Assembly (NCBI GenBank): GCA_963920765.1 | Contig: OY987244.1 | Coordinates: forward strand, 31,476,358-31,540,357 | Source of the DNA: Ulota crispa | Taxonomy: Eukaryota; Streptophyta; Bryopsida; Orthotrichales; Orthotrichaceae | Direction of reading: 5' to 3' | Length of the DNA stretch: 64,000 nt | Shown: piece after piece, positions 38,866 through 49,700 of the stretch | Layout of the letters: every line of letters begins with the position of its first letter | Numbering within the stretch: position 1 is the stretch's first letter | The notes under the pieces: model-generated | What the model was told of the DNA's origin: nothing | The model's input: only the letters and a program-made list of their open reading frames with translations | The model's database searches: none | Position numbers and translations under genes: made by a program

Positions 38866-39322
38866 CCTTGTGCTGTTGGTCTTATTTTCATCATAATACC
38901 AAGAATGTCACCAAAATTAAAGCAAAAGTTGTTTTTTAAATTTTTAATTCATACAAAATTTCAAAATTCAATAACCTTTTTATCATATGTTCAAACACCA
39001 CAAAACCAAGTTTGAGCTCCTCTCCTTGGCAAGAGCTTTCCAACAATATCAAGATCACTACCAAAACAAAAGTAAGAGTAATTTTCTAAATTTTTAATTC
39101 ATAAAAAATTTCAAAATTCAATAACTTTCTCACATTAGGCTGAAGTGCCACAAAATCAAGCCTATGCACCTCTCCTTTGCAAAAGCTTTCCAACAATACT
39201 AAGCACGCAATGGAGGGACACATAGTTTGGAAGATCTCAATGTGACAAACAAACATCCAAACATCCAAACATCCAAATATCCAAACATCCAAACAAACAT
39301 CCAAATTTAAGGTGTTGATTAG
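38866..39322 (+). repeat. Dispersed repeat, copy 2
   Basis: Homologous to 3405–3720. It starts CTAGTGTGGCC and ends GATCTCAATGTGACAAACAA, and has one more internal ~150-base module than copy 1, each module with TTCATA, AATTTCAAAATTCAATAAC and GAGCTTTCCAACA-like blocks. The tail is an expanded (ATCCAAAC)n at 39245–39305. Confidence 0.6.
39245..39305 (+). repeat. (ATCCAAAC)n microsatellite
   Basis: Eight-base units ATCCAAAC repeat about seven times with one interruption. The apparent minus-strand peptide here is only a translation of this repeat. Confidence 0.85.
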
Positions 39323-39968
39323 CTTTAACTTTTTAGGTTATATTGTACTTGCAGTAGCATCCACGTGGTCATTTACTATAGTTACAACAAACCAATCCAA
39401 AAGAAGTCTCTTATTAATTTACAAGTGTAGGTACTCGTTGTATCAGCAAAGGCAACAAGAATGACCTTGTAATAAGCATTTTGTTCTAGAAATCTTATTA
39501 AAAAATGTGGCCAATTAAAAAATCTAAACCATGATTGAGTGGTTAACTCAAAAGCGCCACTAACTTGATTCAAAGTAAAGCCTTAGTTTTAACCACTTTA
39601 TGCATGTACCCCTCTCTCCACTCTATGCATGTACCCATTTCTCTCCTGTAAAAGGATGAACATGTCACTGGAAATTGCACCAAGACACTCCCTTAACCAA
39701 TCTCTATTCTTGGTTGTGTATTCTATTTTTGGCTATATTTTTCTATATATAGAAAATGTTGTATTCTATTATTTATAATGAAGGACTTTGACTCTAAGGG
39801 AGGAGACTTTGTGTCGAGAGGAGCTACAAGTCAAAATTTGAGTAAGGTAGCAACACCCCTAGTAGTGATTGTTGCCATGGGTGTGACTTACACTTGCACT
39901 CATATTTGCATTTTTTGGTCCCATTATTGACGAATACAAAAAAAATTGGTTTTGGGTAACAAGATAAT

Positions 39969-40396
39969 AGGCCTCTTTAATTTACGTTTTTTCATAAATT
40001 AACAAATTAGCTTAATTTATGCACATCATCATAGTTAATTTGTGTATTGTCATAAATTAACAAACTTATTTTGATATTTGCATATTTGATATCATATTAA
40101 ATGTGACAAAGCACAAAATTGCTTGCACTTCAACCTCTCAAGTGAGAGGTTAGTCAACAATTTATAATGCTCATCTTTTGAGAGTTTAAGAATAGAGAAG
40201 TTGGAATCAACTCTGGCCATTCTAAGGAACATGGTGGCCTTGTCGGCACAAAAGTTACACAATGACTGTCATGTGGCATATGCCAAGTGCAAACTTTTTT
40301 TTATAAGGAACCAACTGGCTTAATTTATGCACATCTTCAAGGGCTAATTTGTTAATTTGTGCATTTATTTTTAGAAAACATAAATTAAAGAGGCCT
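39969..40396. mobile_element. hAT-like MITE with 8 bp target duplication
   Basis: The left end reads AGGCCTCTTTAATTTACGTT and the reverse complement of the right end reads AGGCCTCTTTAATTTATGTT. Flanks are AAGATAAT (39961–39968) and GAGATAAT (40397–40404), 7 of 8 matching, as expected for hAT elements. Inner arms also pair (TTAATTTATGCACATC on both). It lies inside the older TA-flanked element. No transposase. Confidence 0.7.
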
Positions 40397-40588
40397 GAGA
40401 TAATGGTTATGGGTGACAAGTGCAACTCATTTGAATGCCAATGAGTTTGGACATAGGTTTTGTGGATGGCGTTAAATAGTTTTGCAATACCATGAAAAAT
40501 AAACAAAGTAGGTGAACACACTATTCAAGTACCCAAGCATGGTATTCTATCACCTTTCATGACAATTATGGGTGCTTCATCTTACTAT

Positions 40589-41349
40589 TTAACCCTTGAG
40601 CGCCCAAAGTTTTTTCACCAAAATGAGGGTTTTTGGAGACCTACAACTTTGATACATTATATCTCAGTGAATCAAATGATCCACAAAAAGTGACCATTGA
40701 AGATAGTGGAACACCTACTTGGAAAAGGGCTAGCAAATTTTGGGAACAATTAACCATGGGAGATGGGAGATTATAACATTTGATCAAACAACATGTGATG
40801 ACAAAATCTCATTTTTTGGTAGGTAGTTGCAATTTGATGATTTTTACAAGATTCCATAAGCCCTGGATTCATCTCAAATTTTGTGGGTAGCAAGATTAGA
40901 TGTGAATGCACTCACTTGTAAATTATTGAAGATTGCACTTCTTTTTATGTCAAGTTTTAGGGCTTCAAATTGTTATTGCACGGAAAACAATGATCAACAT
41001 AGTCAATGACGGTTGCTATAACAAGGGTCTAAAACATGCTTGAACTCTTGCCAACAACTTTCTCACTACCACAAAGAACACACAAGGAAACTTGTAAGGG
41101 ATATTGACCAGTTGCAGTCTGTAAAATGCTGCTTGCCACCACAACCCATATGGTGTTTCACCCAATCAAATCTCTTGCAACACTTGTACAGCATATGACT
41201 TTCCTTGCCATTACTCCATTGGCATGGACAACTTGAATGCCTTCATAATTGTAGTTTATAGCAAGATCAAAAATCTAGATCCGGTTCCTCACATAAGCAT
41301 TTGAAATCCCCAACGATAGTATACTATTGCTAGGGCGCTCAAGGGTTAA
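40589..41349. mobile_element. TTAA element (piggyBac-like), 761 bp
   Basis: The left end reads TTAACCCTTGAGCGCCCAAA and the reverse complement of the right end reads TTAACCCTTGAGCGCCCTAG. The host paralogue at 59.4–59.8 kb has the unoccupied site, CTCACTATTTAAGAAC near 59560, so the ends and the TTAA duplication are confirmed by comparison within this window. There is no frame long enough for a transposase. Confidence 0.8.
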
Positions 41350-41629
41350 GTAACTATTCAAGCTAGTTTTCAAACGTATGAGTATAGTGAAAGCTTCAAT
41401 AATAATCCCTTTTAGCATCTCCTACCGACACAACTACACATTTTCAATGATTTTGGACTTTGAAAAATCTTTGTGAAAAAATGCTTCCAATTGGAAATTT
41501 TAAATTGATGCCAATATTTTTGGTTTCCTCTTACTTACTTAAATAACCTTTTTTTTTTTTAAAGTTCATTAGTTGATTTTCCTACTTCAAAGTCCTTGGT
41601 TTCACGCTTATGGGTGTTGCTACCTTAAT

Positions 41630-42490
41630 TGGTAAGTTAGATTAGGGACGAGCAAATGTATGATTTGCAAACAAATGGATGAATAGCCTAGTATGAACAC
41701 TGGGGTAACATCTATAAACAACAACTGGGAGTTCTAACGCAGAGTACACATTATAGACATAAGTCTAATTCCCTTGATTCGCCAACATCATTGGAATCCT
41801 CATTTGTCACCAAACCGATCAAAAGTAGAGCCTCTAAATCAAGTTTGGTTTTTGAAAGGTGCTCTACATAACTAGCTTAAGTTGCAACAAAGACTGCATT
41901 ATGTGCTAAATTTTCAAATTTGACACTCTTATAAGGCTTGCTGCCAAACTAGCCCAAGTCACTACAAATGGGAATTAGACCCATGTTTGAAATTCAAAAA
42001 TATGACATTCTAGTATTTTACATTCAAGCTTGTTAATCCTTAAATTGTATATCCAATTCAAGGGCCTGGTGTTTACAGGATCTTTCTTTGTGCGAGAGTA
42101 CCACTTCTACGCGCATGTGAGGCACAAAAGTCAAAGCTACTAACCATCATGAAAATACGCTTCCAAAACCAACTTTTGAACCAACCTCGGATTAGTCGCC
42201 CTTCCACATGAAAAGAGGTGGAAAACAAAGCGTCTCCCCCTAGCGTTATACACACCGTGTCCACAAGCGTTTGATATGATGGAAGAAGAGGTTTTTGCGA
42301 CCGACATCATTCACAACTGCCTTCATTCAAAAGGTTGAACATGTTGGCTTCCCTAGGAATGTGTCCGCCCCACAAAGCTCTACAGAAAAAGAGGTGCTGC
42401 AAAAGTCAAAGGCGCGGAAATGGCAAAGTTAATAAGTCAGTCTGGCTCACCTCAACAGTAGAGGCTCACGGAGCGCATCGACTTCCCTTC
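41630..42490. other. Intergenic DNA, no gene seen
   Basis: AT-rich to mixed composition with short frames on both strands that show no domain. No repeat with clear ends was found. Confidence 0.5.
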
Positions 42491-42496
42491 TTAATA

Positions 42497-42869
42497 TTCC
42501 CTCCGTCCCAAAATGATCTTCTTGTTACACAAAATGTTATACATTAAGCTCAAAAAAGAACCATTTTTCAAATTTTTTTGACCTATGAATAGAGTTTGAT
42601 GTCCTCCTATTGTACTGAAATTTTGAGTTTCAAATTGGTTTTCAAAGTGTGGTTTCAAAATGCTTGAAAATTGAACTTTTGAGGCATTTTTGAAGAGCAT
42701 TGGTAGCCACTCACTTGATGGCATGGGATTGGTTAGCATGCCCATGCTTTTGGACTATGTGCAAGTGTCACTAGCTCCCTTCCTCCTCCAACAAGAAGAT
42801 CATTTTGGGACACTAAATAAAGGTCAACAAGAAGGTCATTTTGGGACAGTCATTTTGGGACAGAGGGAG
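42497..42869. mobile_element. Stowaway-type MITE
   Basis: The left terminus reads TTCCCTCCGTCCCAAAATGA and the right end reads TTTTGGGACAGAGGGAGT, the classic plant Stowaway CTCCCTCCGTCCC inverted repeat, flanked by TA (42495–42496 and 42870–42871). The right end carries extra degenerate copies of TCATTTTGGGACA (near 42800 and 42837), so it was duplicated locally. Non-autonomous, 373 bases. Confidence 0.85.
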
Positions 42870-42871
42870 TA

Positions 42872-43751
42872 GCAAACTCCATTGATGGTCCGGCCACACA
42901 TGATTTAAGCACAAGCACATGGGCTGAATCAATGAGAAATGCATCTCAAGGGAAAGTACAAGCAATGAGGAAAGATCTAAAGAAAAGAGGAGAATTTGAT
43001 CAACATTTACATGCCAAGAAAAAATAAATTCAAACGACATGTCAAGCATAGTGAAGAAGTTGGCATTCTCTAACTCGTCTCCTTAGCAGAGGTTGTCAAT
43101 TGAAGCGTGTCAGTTGCACTGGGAACTCAAGTACCGGTACTTGGACATTCATGGGTATCCTTGCTTGTAACCAAGCGTGTGAAAAGGCTCATCAATCCTA
43201 ACTTTAGTTTGGTTTAGTCAGGATTTGAGAGGGTGGCAAACGTTCTTCTATAGCTGTGTCCGCAAGATGCGTGACCCAACACTCTCATGCGTCTATGCCT
43301 GAGCCTTATAGACTTCTGGCAAGGGCTAGCTGGCTGGCTGGCCGGCTTACGACCAAACGCCCCTCCTGAAAGATTGTTTAGAAGTACCATTCTGCCGGCG
43401 TCTAAGTCAAAGATTCTCGTCTCCGAACCGGATTTTCCCTGCAAACCCAATCTATAAATAAGTGGTGGTGCTTCTGTACATCAGCTGTTGTGGAATTGTT
43501 GACTATGTTTCTGCAGCACAGATTGTACTCATCAATAACCACTGTGTTTCAAAACACGGCAATAGAACATAGGCCTGCATGGAGCGGCCTAAAGAGAATC
43601 GTAAAGCTGCTGAAGTGGCTGCCACCGACTTGAATCTGTAAATGTTGACTTCTTATCAGCAGATCCAGGCGTGGTAGTCGAAAGAAGATGTGCAGTGCCA
43701 AGAACCGAAGCACATGGTACAATAACAGCACAGCTGAGCATGTAGTGACTT
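42872..43751. other. Region downstream of the Sfi1-like gene
   Basis: Contains the presumed 3' untranslated region of the minus-strand gene ending at 43752. The minus-strand frame at 43214–43450 is open for 78 codons but has no recognisable domain. A second open frame overlaps the last exon in another phase and is judged a shadow. Confidence 0.45.
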
Positions 43752-46700
43752 TCATCGACTATCCCACAACGGTCCGGAACTAGGGCCAGCTTCTGGAGGG
43801 GGCCTAGGTGTTGCTCTAGTAGAGCCACTTCTATTTGAAGGATCCTGCTCACGTCCATGGACACACCACCAACAACCTTAGATCCTTGATTTCCACAGCT
43901 TTTTTTAGAGTTTTAGAGCAAGGATTGTGAGTATCATTTAAATCTAAAGAGGTACTCCTTAAGAGAGCACTTCATCTGATGGGATTCCCTATTGTAGATG
44001 TGTTGCACAATTTCAAGTATTCACTTCACATAAACATTGACCACGAGTACTGAAAGAGGAAAAAATGTATGGTCGATGCTTACGTCTGGCAGGGCCGAGG
44101 TATCTCGCAATCGACTCATGATACGAGCCTGCAAGCGTTGAATTTCAACGTGTAGGCTGTCGACCGCATTGGGATCATCATCCAGTATCACGCGATAAGA
44201 AGAGCCTTCACCTGCTGTTTGCATCATTCCTCCACCCCCGCCTTCAGAAGGCTGCACTTGCTCTCTTCCGTCTGTCAGACCATATCCAGGCTCCGCTATG
44301 TTTCCTGGCGGTGTTGGCCTAGTCGTAGAAACCAGTGCAAAAGACGTCTCCCAGTCAGGTTGCGACATATCTTGCCCTTGATACAACAAGACTGAACGAC
44401 TTTCCTGATCGAGCGAGTCCTCACTTGGCATCCCAGGCTGCCTGGAAGTTTCAGTACCAATATCCATGTGTGCAGGTTCCTTGACGTGAGATGACCTGGC
44501 CGTAAGTGATGCCGAAGGTGACTCTACTTTGTAAGATGTCATCGCCGGCTGGGGCGCACGAACCTCTGAGTCGGGTGCCTTATCAAGAGAGGGCGTGGAG
44601 TCATCTTGAGGTTCAAAGAGTTTGGCTTCAGGTACGGATCCAGGGCCGTCAGTGAAACTTGGCATTTCCGCTTGTCGGTCTTCTGAATTTGAGGTCGAGG
44701 CTGCAGGCACATATCCGTCATTACGATCTCTTTCTGTCGATGTTTCTCCTTCCATGTTCGTAGCAGGATTTTGTTGTTGTAGAGCATTCTTGGTTTCCAC
44801 GTAAGTATTGCGAATGGACTCCTTCACTTTAAGAGAACGAAGCCCTCCGCGGAAAGACGAACTTGCATCATGATTGAATTGTGGGGTTGCTGACCAGGAA
44901 CTTAAACTTGAAACGAACGTTTTGGTCTTCAAAGCTGCTTCTTCTGTGTTTCATGAAGTATGAGCAGAAGATGAAATACATTATTTTCTAACTTTCCGGT
45001 TTCCAGACGTAGTCTAATTAGTGAAACTATTAATAAGAAAATCATTCTGTATTTTGGAATCGTAAGTCAAAATATCTACGCTTGAAGAAGTGGCAGAAAG
45101 GTGAGATGGGAGGCTTTGAAAAATGAAATGATAAACTGGTGATCAAAAACTAAATACTGATACATGCTCTAGGATTTATTTGATTGCGATTTAAAATGCA
45201 AAATTAATCTCGACTCATCGACTTGGTGTCCAGCACAAAACCATGGATGTGATAATATACCAGACAGAAGCTTTAGCTCGTATTCCAATTTTCGTACACG
45301 ACTCTCTTTGAGATCCATTGCTAGCTCCAGATCCTGCAAATGCTGTTGCGTCTCTTGCACCTGCAGCACCAGATTAATAAATTCTCGTTTGCACTTCAGA
45401 TTGAAAAAAAATGGTCCTTTGATGTGCAGGAGTTTTGAAAAATGTCGAAATCGTTTTTAAGTGCAGATTCTAGGACATAATAAGAACCGCAGTTTGTTAC
45501 GAAATAGACAGTACCTCTTGCTGCTTATTACAAAGCATAGACTCCAGCTCTTGGATGCGTGCGTCCCTGCATTCGACGGTTTCACATAATGTGCAGTTTG
45601 CCACTGCCAATTTACGTTGCACCTCCCCTAACTCCAGTTCACGCCTCTGTAATGTTCCGAAGCACGTTAGTAAGGAAATCATAGCAGTATGCGGCTATAT
45701 ACTCACGATGATTATGATCTAACAGCAGCCAATCGACATTGATGAAGGCGTTCATGGTTAGAATTGGGGTAGCCATAGACAGCTAATACTAAAGAACAAA
45801 GAAACTCGATTTCCTCATAAATTCCTTACCCGGCAATTTCCTTCTAAAGTGGCAAATTGATTTTCACGGTCCTCCAACAGTTTCCTTAATGATCCAGCAA
45901 TCTCAAAAGCGCTAGTGAGTTTTTCTTGAGATTCATCCGATGCTCCTTCGAGTCTCTCAGCCGTTTCTTTCAAGGCCTGCAATGAGCCCAACAGTCGACC
46001 ATTGAAATAAGCAGTCAATATTTATTGAAGATAATGATGTTTGCAAGGGCGCCACAAATGGCTACATGAAAGAGTACGATGTGACGTAATGCTTTGTGTG
46101 ACAGTTTCTGCTGATGTTCATGCAGCCCATTGTCATATGGTGTTATGCAGAAAATTGAATATCTGACACAAACCTTCTCGTAGGAATCAATTTGAGAATT
46201 TCTCTCAGCCAATTGGCAGCGGAGCTCCTGAAGAGCCTGTTCCAAGTTTTGAATTTCCAGGGTATGATGAATCTCTCCAGCTGTGTCCTCTGCATTTTTC
46301 ATTTGGAGCTTTTTCTGTATCAATATAGTTCCAGCAGTGGTGTCAGTTTATATCGAAAAAAAACTAACTATACAAAATAATAATCGTGTTCAGTCATTTT
46401 AAAAGTCCTTTCACAGCATTATTCTTTACATAGATTTAACGGTAACATGTATCTCCGAAGCATAAAGCAATAAAACAATAGCCTTGTGTTCCAAAAAATT
46501 TGCAAATTATATAAGCATCAGTCTCAGACCATAGGTGAGGCACTCGAAGGACCCTAAAAAATTGAACGCCCGGATGCTATCCTTTGCAATGGGAATGTGA
46601 TCAATCTCTTAACCATAAGAGTCAACGGGTAAACGCTTTAGAAGGTGATAATAAAATAAGCGTAAGGGTCGCCAGAATAACAGAATCGGTGAGTATACCT

Positions 46701-49700
46701 GAAGGCTTTGAATCTCAATGTCGAGCTCCTCAGCTCGTACTTGTTGCTGCTCGATCTCACCTTGCATGGAACTTTCGAGAACGGCACCATCTTCTAGAGC
46801 ACGATGAAGATCCTCTTCTTGTTTCTCCTTGTCACAGATAGTGGTCTTGAGGCATGCTATTTCTGATGCCATTGTATGGAGGCGGTCAATCAATTGAAGG
46901 TTCTCCACATCTACGGTTGTTACCTGCTGCTTCTGTTCCTCAAACTGTGCCTAAACAACGTACAGTCCAAGTTTGGTTGGTTCCCGTCTTCATTGCTTCA
47001 AGTTATTACCACCTCACACATGCATATTCAAGATGAAGAGGACTTACAACAAAAGGGATTATCTTCAGCAGAAACTGTCAAGATTATACGATCTGGTATT
47101 TTGGCTAATTCACACCAACTTTCTTCGTGTAACGACCTCTGCATATTTGCTTCACTTGCAAGTTTAAATTTCCTCCATTATATTTGTGCAATCATGCTAG
47201 TTCAAACATCCTCTCCTTGTTATAAGCTCTTCTGCTTCATCGTAGTTCATTACAAATGCATATATTTAGTGACGGTAAACACATCTAAAGCACTTACCCT
47301 GAAGTCAAGCAGTTGAAAGACCGGTTGTTACACATTTCGGACAAAGAGCTTGAGGAAGAAAATAGAATAACCATGTATGAGAGAATTCTAAACTGTAACG
47401 CTCAAACGAGAAGCAAACGTATGCTTCCGCTAAAAAGGGCAACGAATGAATTCGAAACTAAAAGTTGATGGTTCTCCTGAGCTCAGGAATCTCAGCAACT
47501 ACTCGAGATGAGATTCAGCTCATATCATATATTAAGCGCTACCGTACGTGAGAATCCCAAACATGAATGGCGTACAAAGAGTGGTCATCAGTCACGATAT
47601 AGGAAGATAGGCACCTGAGCTTCCAGAAGATCATCGTGAAATTTGGCATTTGCTAGCAGAAGGCCATCAAAAGTGGCGTGCATCCAAGCATGCAGAGTTT
47701 GGATGAGTAGCGTCCGGCGGCGCCGTACTGCCAATAAGCAATCTAACTGTATGGCCTTACGCTTCCATGCCATTTGCTCCCACCACCATCTCAGTATCGA
47801 CTTTGTCAGCTGTACACACACAAATATTTGCATGTTCATTATTCTGACGGCAGCTTAACAGGCGGGTCTCCAGCTGAAGTTGTCAATGCTCAGACGTTGG
47901 GCAAAGGACGGTTAAAGATAGGATGGTTAAAACAAATTAGGCCCAATCTGGTTTATATATTCACCTTGGACTGTTTCCGTTTTCTATATATCGCAGCCCT
48001 GCATTCCTGCTTTTTCCTGCATTGGTTCGAAATCAAGAATAAGTAGAGTTCATGTCGTGTATTTCAGATGTCTAGTACATGCAAAACTCAGCAAATCACA
48101 ATAAATTATAATAATTATTCTCAAATTGGATCTTACTTAATAGATTTGTACACATGATAGTCACGCCAAAAGACCATTGCTGCCCTTGTAAGCGCCTGGT
48201 TGAATTCTGCTGTAGCTCTCTGTCGTGCCTTAACATAATTGATATTTTCTCTCCAGGTTTTCAGACTCTAAAGAATTGAATAAGAAATCAAGAAAATCTA
48301 TAAATGAGTACTAGAACTTTGAGCTCTAAGATACATATCAACGCGGCAAACAATGTTCAATAGTATTCAGAGAAGCTTGCAGAAATTGAAACATGCCTAG
48401 AATTACATGATAACAGTTTCATAGGTGCTAAAGCTTTAGCTTTCTGAGCCACCTATATTTCTGTATATCTGACCAGCCTTTGTTAAGAATCAGTTTAGCT
48501 GGAGAGAGTGGATAGAAGTAAATGCTGCTTCAATTTGAACCCGTTAATGTGCAGCACGAGAACTAAGCGATTGAGAAAGTTGGAGTTTTCTAACCGAGAT
48601 TGAAAGGGCACGAAGATAATGTCGAAAAGCCATTTGCTTGTAAATGCGCATGTGCATGAGATGTTGGAGAAAATTACGCCAGCATCGAAACACCCATTGT
48701 GCTTGTCTGTAAGTTCTGACTTGGAAGGCTCGGGTTTTGCGTAGCCTGCTGAGCTTCACTTCATTTAAAGCATCTTGCCACCTGCACAATGATACCAGAG
48801 AATACACTATTTACACTCGGTACAAAAAGAGTGAATTGGGTTTGACTTAACCCCTTGATTCATTTTGAACTGGGCAGAATCTTTCGAATCAGTTTGTTCA
48901 GAAAAAATCTGCTCCCATCCAGTTGAACCCGTTTGAGTGCAACCTTGATAATCGGGAAGAGTCTAGAACTCTTATTCGACCCAATTAGGAACCGCTATGC
49001 TCAAGAATGTTCAAGCAGCTTGAACTCAGCAGAGAAACGACTAGGATGCTCTATAAATAGAGAGAGCCCTACCGAACTGAACTAGTATTGAAGATTGAAA
49101 AGTGTAGCTGTCACAATCAAGGGAATAGGTGAGTAGGAAGCCTAATTAGACTTAGAAGTAAGAACCAAACAACCATCACCACTCCGAAGGTATCATTCGC
49201 GAAGCAGAGAGAGATGAGAAATAACCTCCAAATATATTACTCCTTAACCTTGATGAAATTTTAGAACCATCCCCAGATAGTTACAGATCAGGCGAGAATG
49301 TACGAATGTACAAGACCTGGTGAGACCACGTTTTATGGAGAGATTATTGCTTAGATTGATGGCCTCCTCATATTTCATGCGGCGAACCCATTTTACATGT
49401 ATTATGCATCGCCACGCAGCTATTGCCTGCTTCATTATCATCTTGTTGATGTGGGCCTGCACGGCTGCAAATTTTTTCTTCTTCGGTCGTGCGTATAATT
49501 TGAGCCAGTCCAGCCAAGACAAAAAATAATGACGCGAAGTCATTTTGTTGTAGTGCTTCACGGCTTTCGCCGTGAGAATATTCTCTTCTTTCGGCGATAC
49601 TCTCCACTGCTTTACAAGCCATGACCACGCACCAAAGTAGGTCTGCTGGCACCTCCGACTCCAGTGTTTGTCCGCCACTACAAATCGCTCCGGATTGAGG

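Larger units (their letters stand above)
39845..41625. mobile_element. TA-flanked element split by two nested insertions
   Basis: The left end is AGGTAGCAACACCC and the reverse complement of the right end is AGGTAGCAACACCC. TA lies on both sides (39843–39844 and 41626–41627). A paralogue of 389 bases lies at 59414–59802. Two other elements sit inside: a hAT-like MITE (39969–40396) and a TTAA element (40589–41349). TA duplication suggests a Tc1/mariner-type non-autonomous element, but the terminal sequence is not one I recognise. Confidence 0.7.

Noticed and set aside
39086-39304. Minus-strand frame rich in repeated D-V-W-I/M-F-G-C-L
   Set aside because: It is the translation of the (ATCCAAAC)n microsatellite.
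43549-43864. 91-codon minus-strand frame overlapping the last exon of the Sfi1-like gene
   Set aside because: It is in a different phase from the exon that joins correctly at 43844 and cannot be reached with a phase-consistent splice.
46876-47464. Plus-strand frames inside the Sfi1-like gene, including a Lys/Glu-rich stretch near 47308–47464
   Set aside because: They overlap introns and exons of a well-supported minus-strand gene, have no acceptor or start in frame with each other, and show no domain.
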